Shown here: positions 6,972 through 15,847 of the stretch, in pieces
Layout: each line of letters begins with the position of its first letter
How positions within the stretch are numbered: position 1 is the first letter of the stretch
Assembly (NCBI GenBank): GCA_035457725.1
Contig: DATIBC010000097.1
Span: forward strand, 25,790-89,789
DNA length: 64,000 nt
From: DATFES01 sp035457725
Lineage (GTDB): Bacteria > Pseudomonadota > Alphaproteobacteria > CACIAM-22H2
Direction of reading: 5' to 3'
Position numbers and translations under genes: made by a program
The notes under the pieces: model-generated
Told to the model about the DNA's origin: nothing
Database searches by the model: none
The model's input: the letters and a program-made list of their open reading frames with translations, nothing else

Positions 6972-9323
6972 ATGCCGGCGAAAAAGATTCCGGCGGACGA
7001 TCTCGGATTGCCGCGCTTCGAGTGGACCGACACCGGACAATCGATCGAGGCGTTCGCGCTGACCAGCCATGCGCGCGCGCGCGATGCGCTCGAGTTCGCG
7101 CTGGCGATCGACGAGCCCGGCTTCAACGTCTTCGTGCTGGGCGAAGATCGCAGCGGCCGGATGACCTCGACGCTGGAGTTCCTGCAGCGCGCGCTCGAAA
7201 AGCGCCCGCCGGCCAATGACTGGGTCTATCTGGACAACTTTCGCCGCCCGCATCGGCCGAAGCCGTACCGGCTGCCGGCGGGGGTCGGGCGGCGTTTTCG
7301 CGATCGCATGGCAGCGCTGCTGCCCGAGTTGCGCGACGCGCTGACTCGCGCCTTCACCTCGGAGGGCTACCAGACGCTGGTGCGCGGCGAGAGCGATAAG
7401 ATCCGCGGCGAGGCGACGCGCCGGCTCGAGGCGCTGCGCGGCGAGGCGCAGAGCCATGGCCTCGATCTCGTCCAGACCGAACAAGGCGCGATGGTCGTCG
7501 CCGCCACCGGCGCCGAGGCGCAGGCGATGAGCGCCGAGGAACGCCAACGGCTGTCGGGGGTAGCCAAGGAGCTCAGCGACCGTCTCGCCGAGATCAATCG
7601 CTGGGTGGTCGGCCGGCAGATGGAGTTCATGGAGTGGCATCGCGCGCTGAGCCGGCAGGTGGCCGACCAGGCGGTGAGCGGGCTGCTCGACGCCTTGATC
7701 GGCGAGTTTCAGACCTATGGCGGGCTGGCGCGCTGGCTGACCGAAATGCGCGTCGATATTCTCGACAATCTGCCGCGCTTCCACCCGCAACCGCCGGAAG
7801 TGCAGGCGGCGCTGTTCGCCGAGGCGGAGCGCCGTTACGCAGTCAATCTCCTGGTCGATCACGGCGACGACGGCCATCCCTCGGTGGTCTTGGAGGCGAA
7901 CCCGACATACGAGAATCTTTTCGGCCGCATCGACTATCGGCAAGTCCAGGGCGCGCTGCAGACCGACTTCACGCTGATCCAGGCCGGCTCGCTGCACCGC
8001 GCCAACGGCGGCATCTTGGTGCTCCGCGCCGAAGCGTTGGCGGCGAATCCGGTGGTGTGGTTCTTCCTCAAAGGCGCCTTGCGCGACCGGGCAATCCAGG
8101 TCGAGGAACTGCACCGCGCCGGCGGCGTGCCGATCGCTGGGGCGCCGCGGCCCAAGCCGATTCCGCTCGACGTCAAGGTGGTGATGATCGGCCATCCACG
8201 TTGGTACTACACGTTCTTCGCGCTCGATCCGGATTTTCAGACCCATTTCAGAGTCAAGGCCGACATCGACGCCGATCTCGAGGCGAACGCCGAGAACCTC
8301 GGACGCTATGCGGCGCTGATCCGGCGCATGGCGGACGATCACGGCCGGCTGCCGCTGGCCGATACGGCGATAACGCAGCTGCTGGGCGTCGCGGCGCGTT
8401 GGGCGGGCGAACGCGACAAGCTGACGGCGCGTTTCGAGTTGATCGAGGACTTGGTCGGCGAGGCCTCGCTGCTCGCCCGCCGACGCAAGGCGAAGACGAC
8501 CGACGTGACGGCGATCAACGAGGCGATCGACAATCGCCGCCGCCGCAATGCGCGAGTCGAGGATCGCGTCCAGGAAGCAATCGCCAAAGGGCTGGTCATC
8601 ATCGACGTCAAGGGCGAGGCGATCGGCCAGGTCAACGCGCTCACGGTGCGCGAGGTCGGCGATCACGTCTTCGGCGCGCCGAGCCGCGTGACGGCGCGCG
8701 CCTCGGTCGGCCGACGCGGCGTCATCAACATCGAGCGCGACGTGGCGCTTGGCGGCCCGATCCAGCAGAAAGGCGCGATGGTGATCCAGGGCTGGATGGC
8801 CGGACGCTTCGCCCGCCGTTGCCCGCTGTCGTTCAACGTTTCGGTGACCTTCGAGCAGAGCTATGGCGGCGTCGAGGGCGACAGCGCCTCGCTCGCCGAA
8901 CTCATCGCCATTCTGTCCGATCTCGCCGCGGTGCCGACTCGCCAGGACCTCGCCGTCACCGGATCGGTCAATCAGCTCGGCCAAGCGCAGGCGGTCGGCG
9001 GCGTACGTCACAAGATCGAGGGATTCTTCCGCGCCTGCGTCGAGGCTGGGCGACTTACCGGCACCCAAGGCGTGGTGATCCCGAGTTCGACCGAACGGCA
9101 CCTCGTGCTGCGCGACGAGATCGCAGCGGCCGTCGCCGACGGCCGCTTCCACGTCTACAGCGTCGATACGGTGGAAGCCGCGCTCGAACTGTTCACCGGA
9201 GTTCCCGCCGGCGCCCCCGACGCCGAGGGAAACTATCCCGAAACGTCGATTTACGGCCGCGTCATGGCGCAGATCGAGACTTTCGATCGCTTGCTCAAGG
9301 TCCGCCTGGTGGGCGAGGAATAG
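6972..9323 (+). CDS. Lon-family ATP-dependent protease (AAA_32 / LonH type)
   Basis: A cytosolic 783-residue protein. An N-terminal AAA-like region is followed by a long insert with helical stretches, a second AAA half (FRVKADIDADL and onwards) and a C-terminal Lon peptidase domain. The catalytic dyad is S638 (VEGDSASLAEL) and K681 (GGVRHKIEGFF); the 43-residue spacing equals that of classical Lon. The Walker A equivalent is degenerate: G57-E-D-R-S-G62-R63-M64, lacking both Lys and Ser/Thr, so ATP use by this half is doubtful. The start at 6972 follows AGGGAAA; an upstream start would overlap the terminator. Substrates are unknown. Confidence 0.85.
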   Translation: MPAKKIPADDLGLPRFEWTDTGQSIEAFALTSHARARDALEFALAIDEPGFNVFVLGEDRSGRMTSTLEFLQRALEKRPPANDWVYLDNFRRPHRPKPYRLPAGVGRRFRDRMAALLPELRDALTRAFTSEGYQTLVRGESDKIRGEATRRLEALRGEAQSHGLDLVQTEQGAMVVAATGAEAQAMSAEERQRLSGVAKELSDRLAEINRWVVGRQMEFMEWHRALSRQVADQAVSGLLDALIGEFQTYGGLARWLTEMRVDILDNLPRFHPQPPEVQAALFAEAERRYAVNLLVDHGDDGHPSVVLEANPTYENLFGRIDYRQVQGALQTDFTLIQAGSLHRANGGILVLRAEALAANPVVWFFLKGALRDRAIQVEELHRAGGVPIAGAPRPKPIPLDVKVVMIGHPRWYYTFFALDPDFQTHFRVKADIDADLEANAENLGRYAALIRRMADDHGRLPLADTAITQLLGVAARWAGERDKLTARFELIEDLVGEASLLARRRKAKTTDVTAINEAIDNRRRRNARVEDRVQEAIAKGLVIIDVKGEAIGQVNALTVREVGDHVFGAPSRVTARASVGRRGVINIERDVALGGPIQQKGAMVIQGWMAGRFARRCPLSFNVSVTFEQSYGGVEGDSASLAELIAILSDLAAVPTRQDLAVTGSVNQLGQAQAVGGVRHKIEGFFRACVEAGRLTGTQGVVIPSSTERHLVLRDEIAAAVADGRFHVYSVDTVEAALELFTGVPAGAPDAEGNYPETSIYGRVMAQIETFDRLLKVRLVGEE

Positions 9324-9386
9324 GCGGTCGGCCAGTCTGGCACCCTGCCGCCATAGGGGCTAGACTTGGCTCGGGAGGCGCAAGCC

Positions 9387-10820
9387 ATGCGGTGGGTTCG
9401 TGCAATCCCCGGCTGCGACGGTGCGCCGGCCTGGCTGACGCGATCGCGACGTATTGCGCTCGCCGTCGCTCTGGCGGTCGGACTCATCGGGTCGGCGCCG
9501 ACGTCCGCTCAGGAGCGGCGCGCGGTGATCGTCGCCGACATCAAGGGCGCGATCGGAGTCGCCACCGCCGAGTTTGTCGAGCAGACCATCGAGGACGCGG
9601 CTACCAGCGGCGCCGTGCTCGTCGTCTTCCGCATCGACACGCCCGGCGGCCTGGTCACCTCGACCCGCGACATCATTCAGAAGATCCTCGCCGCGCCGCT
9701 GCCGATCGCGGTCTATGTGGCGCCAGGCGGAGCACGGGCGGCGAGCGCCGGCACGTATATCGTCTATGCCGCACATGTCGCGGCGATGGCGCCGGCGACC
9801 AATCTCGGCGCGGCGACGCCGGTTCGCCTCGGCGGACCGCCGGGGACGCCGGGCGGCGAGCGTCCGCGCGAACGCGGCCGCGACGACGGCAAGAATGGCG
9901 GCGACGGGCCCGCAGCCGACGACGCCAGCGCGCTCGACCGCAAGGCGCTCAACGACGCCGTCGCCTTCTTGCGTAGCCTGGCGCAACTGCGCGGCCGCAA
10001 CGTCGAATGGGCGGAAAAAGCGGTGGTCTCGGCGGCGACGCTTACGGCCGAGGATGCGGTGCGCGAGAACGTCGTCGATCTGGTGGCGAGCGACGTCAAG
10101 GACCTGCTGGCGAAGATCGATGGACGCAAGGTCGTCGCCGACGGCAGGGAGCGCGCGTTGGCCACCAAGGATGCCCAAGTGGTCGAGAGCCATCCCGACT
10201 GGCGCTCGCGCATCATCGCCGCGATGACCGACCCGACCGTGGCGTATTTTCTGCTGATCATCGGTATCTACGGCATAATTTTCGAGTTCTGGAATCCCGG
10301 TTTTGTCTTGCCCGGCGTGCTCGGCGGCGTATGCCTGCTGCTGGCGCTCGCCGCCTTGTCGGTGTTGCCGGTCGATTATGCCGGCCTAGCGCTGATCATC
10401 CTTGGCGTCGCTTTCATGGTCGCCGAGGCGTTCACGCCGGGAATCGGTGCGCTCGGAATAGGCGGGCTGATTGCCTTCGTCGCCGGGTCGATCTTTCTCT
10501 ATAACCCACGCGGCGCCGACATCGAGATCGCCGTCAGCTGGCCGGCGATCGTGGTGGCGAGCGCGGTCAGCGCGTTGTTCATGTTCGGCGTGCTCGGCTT
10601 CGCCATGCGCGCGCGCAAGGCTGCGGTGGTCACCGGCGTCGAGGAGATGCTCGGCAGCGAGGCGCGGGTGCTCGACTGGCAGGGCGAGCGCGGACATGTC
10701 CGGGCGCATGGCGAGATCTGGCGGGCGCGCGCCGATCGCGCGCTGGAGCCGGGGGCCACGGTGCGCGTGCGCCAGGTCGACGGCCTGACGCTGGTCGTCG
10801 AGCCCGGCGACCCGGCATGA
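9387..10820 (+). CDS. nfeD: NfeD-family membrane serine protease (SppA/ClpP-like N-domain)
   Basis: A 477-residue membrane protein of the long NfeD type. A signal peptide (to about residue 41, PTSAQ) precedes a ClpP/SppA-like protease domain with nucleophile S120 (GARAASAGTYI) and probable general base K186 (SALDRKALNDAV). Between them sits a Gly/Pro/Arg/Asp-rich insert (about 148-182). Four or five hydrophobic segments follow (residues about 280-415), then the C-terminal OB-fold NfeD domain. The ATG at 9387 was preferred to a TTG 21 bases upstream because GGGAGG (9373-9378) is well placed. The slipin gene follows, the classic NfeD-stomatin pair acting on membrane microdomains. Confidence 0.88.
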   Translation: MRWVRAIPGCDGAPAWLTRSRRIALAVALAVGLIGSAPTSAQERRAVIVADIKGAIGVATAEFVEQTIEDAATSGAVLVVFRIDTPGGLVTSTRDIIQKILAAPLPIAVYVAPGGARAASAGTYIVYAAHVAAMAPATNLGAATPVRLGGPPGTPGGERPRERGRDDGKNGGDGPAADDASALDRKALNDAVAFLRSLAQLRGRNVEWAEKAVVSAATLTAEDAVRENVVDLVASDVKDLLAKIDGRKVVADGRERALATKDAQVVESHPDWRSRIIAAMTDPTVAYFLLIIGIYGIIFEFWNPGFVLPGVLGGVCLLLALAALSVLPVDYAGLALIILGVAFMVAEAFTPGIGALGIGGLIAFVAGSIFLYNPRGADIEIAVSWPAIVVASAVSALFMFGVLGFAMRARKAAVVTGVEEMLGSEARVLDWQGERGHVRAHGEIWRARADRALEPGATVRVRQVDGLTLVVEPGDPA

Positions 10821-10847
10821 TGTAATCACCGGCAGGAGGACTTCGGC

Positions 10848-11630
10848 ATGGCTCAGCTCGTCAATATGCTCACCTTCCTGGCGCCGCTGGTGCTTGTCCT
10901 GCTGGTGATCGGCTATTCGTTCCGTATCCTGCGCGAGTACGAACGCGGCGTCGTCTTCACGCTCGGCCGTTTTTGGAAGACCAAGGGGCCGGGGCTGATC
11001 GTCCTCGTGCCGTTCGTCCAGCAGATGGTGCGCGTCGATCTGCGCATCCGCGTCCTCGACGTGCCGACGCAAGACGTCATCTCGCGCGACAACGTCTCGG
11101 TGAAGGTGAACGCCGTCATCTATTACCGCGTTCTGGACGCGCAGAAGGCGATCATCCAAGTCGAGACCTTTACCGAGGCGACCAGCCAGCTCGCCCAGAC
11201 CACGCTGCGCTCGGTGTTGGGCCAGCACGATCTCGACGAAATGCTCGGCGAGCGCGACAAGCTCAACGCTGACATCCGCCGCATCCTCGACGAGCAGACC
11301 GACGCCTGGGGCATCAAGGTCTCCAACGTCGAGCTCAAGCATGTCGACCTCAACGAAAACATGATCCGCGCCATCGCCAAGCAGGCCGAGGCCGAGCGTA
11401 TCCGGCGCGCCAAGATCATCGACGCCGAGGGCGAGCTGCAGGCCTCCGAAAAGCTCTTCCAGGCGGCCGAGGTGTTGTCAAAAAATGCCCAGGCGATGCA
11501 GCTTCGCTATCTCGCAACGCTGCTCAACATCGCCAACGAACGCTCGAACACCATCGTCTTTCCGATGCCGATCGACGTCACCAGCCTTTTGCGCGGGTCG
11601 CGCGCCGCCGATGGCGGCGGAGGGACGTAG
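10848..11630 (+). CDS. Slipin / stomatin-like SPFH-domain membrane protein
   Basis: A 260-residue stomatin-type protein. One N-terminal membrane segment (residues about 8-27) is followed by the SPFH domain (YERGVVFTLGRFWKTKGPG onwards) and a coiled C-terminal helix (IRAIAKQAEAERIRRAKIID). It forms oligomers in the inner membrane and is the known partner and substrate of NfeD proteases, whose gene ends 27 bases upstream. The ATG follows GGAGG (cggcaggagga). The membership is well supported; the cellular role in this organism is inferred from the pair. Confidence 0.92.
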   Translation: MAQLVNMLTFLAPLVLVLLVIGYSFRILREYERGVVFTLGRFWKTKGPGLIVLVPFVQQMVRVDLRIRVLDVPTQDVISRDNVSVKVNAVIYYRVLDAQKAIIQVETFTEATSQLAQTTLRSVLGQHDLDEMLGERDKLNADIRRILDEQTDAWGIKVSNVELKHVDLNENMIRAIAKQAEAERIRRAKIIDAEGELQASEKLFQAAEVLSKNAQAMQLRYLATLLNIANERSNTIVFPMPIDVTSLLRGSRAADGGGGT

Positions 11631-11703
11631 CACGCCCGCCGGAGCGATTGACCGTTCTTGCGCGATTGAAGGAAAGTATGGCGTTCCAGCACCGGGGCAT
11701 GCC

Positions 11704-12486
11704 TTGAACGCCATAAACTTCCGAGACGTGCGCCTGGCGCTCGGCGACGCGACGATCCTCGACGGCCTCGACTTCGCGGTGGCGGAAGGTGAATTTCTCT
11801 GTCTCCTCGGGCCTTCCGGATGCGGCAAGTCGACCAGCCTGCGGATCATCGGCGGCCTCATTGGCGTCGACCATGGCGAGGTGACGGTGGATGGCGGCGC
11901 GCCGTCCTCGCGCTGGCGCGATATCGCCTTCGTCTTTCAGTCGCCGCGGCTCGTGCCATGGCGCACCGCGCTCGGCAACGTCGTGCTTGGCATGGAACTG
12001 CGGTTCGATTCGCTGCCCCGCGCCGTCATGGAATCGCGCGCGCGCGCGCTGCTCGAGCTGGTTGGGCTTGCCGCCGACGTTGACAAGTATCCGCGCATGC
12101 TCTCGGGCGGCGAGCGTCAACGCGTGGCGATCGCCCGCGCGCTTGCCGTCGAGCCGCGCATCGTCTTGATGGACGAACCGTTCTCGGCGCTCGATCCCAA
12201 CACCCGCCGGCGCATGCGCGAGGAGCTGATCGAGTTGTGGAAGCGCACGGCCAAGACGATCGTCTTCGTGACCCACGACGTCGACGAGGCATTGACGCTC
12301 GCCGACCGCATCGTCCTTCTGTCGGCGAAACCGACGCGCGTGCTCGAAACGGTGGCGATCGCCGGCACTCGGCCGCGCCGGATCGAAGGCGACGACGAAC
12401 TCAGGCAGCTGCGCCATCGGCTCCACGCGCGGTTTCAGGCGTCGGCGTCGAGTGAAACACACGAGCAAGGGGAGGATCATCGATGA
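11704..12486 (+). CDS. ABC transporter ATP-binding protein (nitrate/sulfonate/taurine-type)
   Basis: The ATPase of an importer operon, about 260 residues. Walker A GPSGCGKST lies at 36-44, the signature LSGGERQRVAIARAL in the middle, and Walker B IVLMDEPFSALD ahead of the switch His (FVTHDVDEAL). Family resemblance is to SsuB/TauB/ThiZ proteins. The start is uncertain: TTG at 11704, six bases after GGGG, gives a family-like N terminus, while an in-frame ATG at 11611 would add 31 residues and overlap slipin. The stop overlaps the ATG of the binding-protein gene (ATGA). Confidence 0.85.
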   Translation: MNAINFRDVRLALGDATILDGLDFAVAEGEFLCLLGPSGCGKSTSLRIIGGLIGVDHGEVTVDGGAPSSRWRDIAFVFQSPRLVPWRTALGNVVLGMELRFDSLPRAVMESRARALLELVGLAADVDKYPRMLSGGERQRVAIARALAVEPRIVLMDEPFSALDPNTRRRMREELIELWKRTAKTIVFVTHDVDEALTLADRIVLLSAKPTRVLETVAIAGTRPRRIEGDDELRQLRHRLHARFQASASSETHEQGEDHR

Positions 12487-13466
12487 GGACGATCGTTCGC
12501 GCCGCCTTGGCGGCAATGCTGACCGGCGCCTTCGCGCTGCCGGCGGCGGCGAAGGAGAAAGTGACCTTCGCCTATCTGCTCGACCCCGCTTACGAGGCGG
12601 CGTTGTGGCCGTTGCGTCACGGTAAGGTCAAATCCGATCTCGTGGAGGTCGATACGACCGCGCTGGCCATCCCGGCGCTGCTTCAGGCGACCGGCGCCAA
12701 GACCTACGATGTCATCATGACCGCGGCGGTCGGCGTTCCCGGCGCGCTCGACCGCGGACTGCAGCTCCGCATCATGGCGACCGGCCTGCGCTATCACCAG
12801 AACGGCGACGGCGCCGACATCTGGGTGCTCGCCGACAGCCCGATCAAGACTGTCGCCGACCTGAAAGGAAAGACGATCGGCGCCTACTCGCTGCGCTCGA
12901 CTGGCATCACGCTGGTGCGCATCGCGCTGTGGAAAGTGCATGGGCTCAACGTCGCGCTCGATGGCGGCGACATGAAATGGGTCGAAGTGCCGGCGCCCCA
13001 GCTCCCCGCCGCGCTGTCGTCCAAGAACGTCGACGCGGCGACACTGATCCACAGCCAGGCCTACAAGGCGGCGCAGGGCAAGGACTACCGCTCGCTGGTG
13101 CGCACCGCGCCGGCGGTGAATGAAACGTTCGGCGGCCGCGCCGTCTCGGCGGTCCATGTCGGCTACCCAGAAAAGCTCGCCCAGCGTCCGGCAGCGTTCA
13201 AGGAATTCGCGCGTATGCTGCGCGCCTCGATCGAATACACGTTGGAAAACCAAAACGAGGTCTTCAACGCGGCGGCGAAGGAGACCAACGTCGATGCCGA
13301 TTTCTTCAAGACTTGGTTCAATACCTTTTCGGAGGCGCCAATGGCGATCTCCGAGGGCGACCTCAAGGCGATCCAGAAGGTCTGGGAGGTCGGCCAGGAG
13401 ATGGGTCTGGTCAAGAACGTGCCCAAGGTCGGCGATCTCGTCTGGGAACACGCGATCCGCGAGTAG
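12483..13466 (+). CDS. ABC transporter substrate-binding protein (NMT1/SsuA-like)
   Basis: A 327-residue periplasmic binding protein. The signal peptide runs to about residue 23 (FALPAAAKEKV). The fold belongs to the NMT1/THI5/SsuA group, shown by a two-lobe pattern with VADLKGKTIGAYSLRSTGI as the typical hinge and helix after lobe one. Known ligands of this group include sulfonates, taurine, nitrate and pyrimidine precursors; nothing in the sequence selects one. It overlaps the ATPase gene by four bases and is followed after six bases by two permeases and two hydrolases, suggesting import of a hydrolysable compound (inference). Confidence 0.85.
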   Translation: MRTIVRAALAAMLTGAFALPAAAKEKVTFAYLLDPAYEAALWPLRHGKVKSDLVEVDTTALAIPALLQATGAKTYDVIMTAAVGVPGALDRGLQLRIMATGLRYHQNGDGADIWVLADSPIKTVADLKGKTIGAYSLRSTGITLVRIALWKVHGLNVALDGGDMKWVEVPAPQLPAALSSKNVDAATLIHSQAYKAAQGKDYRSLVRTAPAVNETFGGRAVSAVHVGYPEKLAQRPAAFKEFARMLRASIEYTLENQNEVFNAAAKETNVDADFFKTWFNTFSEAPMAISEGDLKAIQKVWEVGQEMGLVKNVPKVGDLVWEHAIRE

Positions 13467-13472
13467 GCGAAG

Positions 13473-14261
13473 TTGACGACCGACCAGGCGGCGGCGCTGG
13501 CGGCGCTCGAGCGGCGCCGCCGCGCCGCGGCGCATCTCTTCACGCTCGCCGCGCTCGCCGCCTGGGCGCTGTTCGCGGCGACCCAGCCGGCTTACGTGAT
13601 GCCGGGGCCGCTCGACGTCGCGGCCAGCCTCGCCGGATTCCTCGCCGACCCGCACATGCTGCGCCACATGGCGCAGTCGCTGTTCCACGTCGGCGCGGCA
13701 ATTGTCCTGTCCTTCGCGCTCGGCGCCGCGCTGGCGTTGCTCGCCCACTACGCGCCGGTGTTTCGCCTGATGGTGCACGGGCGGATCACGCCGTTCCTCA
13801 ACTCGTTCTCGGGCATCGGCTGGACGCTGCTCGCCGTGCTGTGGTTCGGCCTCAACCCGACGACGGTCATCTTCGCCATCTGCATGGTCTTGACCCCGTT
13901 CGCCATCATCAATCTGCGCGCCGGACTCGACACGCTCGATCCCGAGCTGATCGAGATGACTCGAAGCTTCGGCCGCAAGCGCGTGCGGGCCTTCCGTCTT
14001 GTCGTCCTCCCGTCACTGCAGCCGTTCATTTTCGCCACCTTGCGGATTTCCTTCGGTGTGTCGTGGAAGGTCGCTCTGACGGCCGAGTTATTCGGCGGCA
14101 ACGCCGGCTTCGGCTATCTGTTCAATCTGGCGCGCCAGGACTACGACACGCCGCTGATCTTCGTCGTGATCGTGCTGATCGTTGCCTTCGTCTACGCCGT
14201 CGATCGCTTCGTCTTTTCCGCCGTCCAGGCGCGGCTGACCCGGCACTATGGAAGCGCCTGA
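13473..14261 (+). CDS. ABC transporter permease (SsuC-like, first)
   Basis: A 262-residue inner-membrane permease of the BPD_transp_1 family with six predicted membrane segments. The coupling loop is around ELIEMTRSFGRKRVRAFRLV. It uses a TTG start six bases after the binding-protein stop. Its 3' end overlaps the next permease by 14 bases. Together with the second permease it probably forms a heterodimeric channel. Confidence 0.87.
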   Translation: MTTDQAAALAALERRRRAAAHLFTLAALAAWALFAATQPAYVMPGPLDVAASLAGFLADPHMLRHMAQSLFHVGAAIVLSFALGAALALLAHYAPVFRLMVHGRITPFLNSFSGIGWTLLAVLWFGLNPTTVIFAICMVLTPFAIINLRAGLDTLDPELIEMTRSFGRKRVRAFRLVVLPSLQPFIFATLRISFGVSWKVALTAELFGGNAGFGYLFNLARQDYDTPLIFVVIVLIVAFVYAVDRFVFSAVQARLTRHYGSA

Positions 14262-15009
14262 GCGACATGGGCTCGCGGCGCGCCTGGTTGCCGAGGGCGC
14301 CGTCATCGCGTTTGTGCTGGCGTGGTGGGCGACGGCGCGGGGGCTGCCCGAGTTCGTGCTGCCCGGGCCATTGATTGTCGGCGAACGCCTGGTGCGTCTG
14401 TTCGTCGATCCGGTTTTCCTCGGCCACACGCTGGCGAGCGCGGCGCGCGTCGTCGGCTCGGTCTTGCTCGCCACCGCGATCGGCTTTGCGCTGGCGCTTC
14501 TGGCCGAGCGCGTCAGCGTCGCGAACCACGCCGTGAACCGGCGATTGCTGCCGGTCCTCAACGCCATCCCATCGGTGGGATGGGCCATACTCGCGGTCAT
14601 CTGGTTCCAGGTCTCCGACTTCTCGGTGATGTTCGTCCAGGTCATGATCCTCGTTCCGTTCTGCCTGGTGAACGTCGCCGAGGGATTACGCGCCATCGAT
14701 GTCGAGATGATCGAGATGGGACGCAGCTTCACACGCTCGCGGCCGAAGCTGCTGTGGAAGGTGGCGCTGCCGCTGTTGCTGCCCTATCTCGTGGCGGCGA
14801 TCCGCATGGCCTATGGGATCGGCTGGAAGATCGCGCTGGTCTCCGAGCTGTTCGGCGCCAAACAGGGCCTCGGCGCGCTGATGCTGCGCGCGCAAGTGAG
14901 CGCCGACGCCGCCCTGGTCTTCGCCACCTGCCTCGGCATCGTCGTCATTTCGCTCGCTGGCGAGAAACTGGTCATTGAGCCGCTCGCAAGGCGGGTTCGG
15001 GTCAATTGA
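14248..15009 (+). CDS. ABC transporter permease (SsuC-like, second)
   Basis: The second permease of the same importer has 253 residues. It starts at an ATG inside the 3' end of the first permease. The coupling loop EMIEMGRSFTRSRPKLLWKV is parallel to that of its partner, and membrane segments alternate through the protein. Paired non-identical permeases with a single ATPase and one binding protein make a complete importer (11704-15009). The hydrolase gene starts ten bases after its stop. Confidence 0.87.
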   Translation: MEAPERHGLAARLVAEGAVIAFVLAWWATARGLPEFVLPGPLIVGERLVRLFVDPVFLGHTLASAARVVGSVLLATAIGFALALLAERVSVANHAVNRRLLPVLNAIPSVGWAILAVIWFQVSDFSVMFVQVMILVPFCLVNVAEGLRAIDVEMIEMGRSFTRSRPKLLWKVALPLLLPYLVAAIRMAYGIGWKIALVSELFGAKQGLGALMLRAQVSADAALVFATCLGIVVISLAGEKLVIEPLARRVRVN

Positions 15010-15019
15010 GGAGGGAACC

Positions 15020-15847
15020 GTGCCGACTACACCATGGAAAACCGAGTTCGTGCCCGGCGCCCCGCGCCTCGCGGTCGATCGCATGGGCGACGGCCCGAGC
15101 GTGATCTTCCTGCATGGCATCGGCGGCAATCGCACCAATTGGCACGACCAGCTCCCGGCCTTCGCCGCCGAGTTCCACGCCATGTCGTGGGACGCGCGTG
15201 GCTACGGCTTGTCCGATGATTACGAGGGACCGCTCGACTTCGCCGATTTCGCCCACGATCTGAAGCGCGTGCTCGATCACTTCGGTATCGCCAAAGCGCA
15301 TCTGTGCGGCCTGTCGATGGGCGGCCGGATCCTGCAGGATTTCTATCCCCGCTACGCCGATCGCGTGGCCACGCTGGTGCTGTGCGACACCTTTCCCGGC
15401 TTCGACGCCTCGTTTACTCCGGAGAAGCGCGCCGAATTCGTGCGCCTGCGCAAGGAGCCGCTGGTTCAGGGCAAGGAGCCCAAGGACATCGCGCCTGTGG
15501 TCGCCAAGACGCTGATCGGGCCGAAATCATCGCAAGCCGCCTTCGATCGCCTGGTCGCCAGCATGACGATGCTCCACAAAGCGAGCTATATCAAAACGGT
15601 CGAAGCGACGACCCACTACGATCGCACCGCCGATCTGCCCAACATCAAGGCCCCGACGCTGCTGGTCTTCGGCGGCGACGACCGTTTGACTCCGCCGGCG
15701 ATCGGCGAGCGCATGGCCAAGGAGATCCCCGACAGCCGGCTGGTCGTCATCGCCGACGCCGGCCATCTTCCCAACATCGAGCGCCCGGCGGAATTCAACG
15801 CCGTCGTGCTCGATTTTCTGCGCCAGCACAAGCATCGCGCGAAATGA
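15020..15847 (+). CDS. Alpha/beta hydrolase (enol-lactonase/haloperoxidase-like)
   Basis: A 275-residue cytosolic alpha/beta-fold hydrolase. The nucleophile elbow is GLSMGG (Ser near residue 97), the oxyanion region is FLHGIGGNRTNW, the acid is in FGGDDRLTP and the catalytic His is in DAGHLPNIERP. The pattern is closest to 3-oxoadipate enol-lactonase and C-C hydrolase types, but no pathway gene confirms that. The GTG start at 15020 follows GAGGAGGG. Its stop overlaps the next hydrolase gene (ATGA), so both belong to the importer operon and probably act on the imported compound. Confidence 0.82.
   Translation: MPTTPWKTEFVPGAPRLAVDRMGDGPSVIFLHGIGGNRTNWHDQLPAFAAEFHAMSWDARGYGLSDDYEGPLDFADFAHDLKRVLDHFGIAKAHLCGLSMGGRILQDFYPRYADRVATLVLCDTFPGFDASFTPEKRAEFVRLRKEPLVQGKEPKDIAPVVAKTLIGPKSSQAAFDRLVASMTMLHKASYIKTVEATTHYDRTADLPNIKAPTLLVFGGDDRLTPPAIGERMAKEIPDSRLVVIADAGHLPNIERPAEFNAVVLDFLRQHKHRAK

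Noticed and set aside
6936..9152. 738-residue open frame on the minus strand
   Set aside because: It is antisense to the Lon-family protease gene, whose domains and catalytic residues are clear. The antisense translation is His/Arg/Asp-rich without any domain, as expected from codon bias in GC-rich DNA.
7634..9976. 780-residue plus-strand frame across the protease and nfeD genes
   Set aside because: Arg-rich frame-shifted shadow of two well-supported genes, with no ribosome site or domain.
11611..11703. ATG at 11611 as start of the importer ATPase
   Set aside because: It would add 31 residues unlike the family and overlap slipin. It is kept only as an alternative to TTG at 11704.
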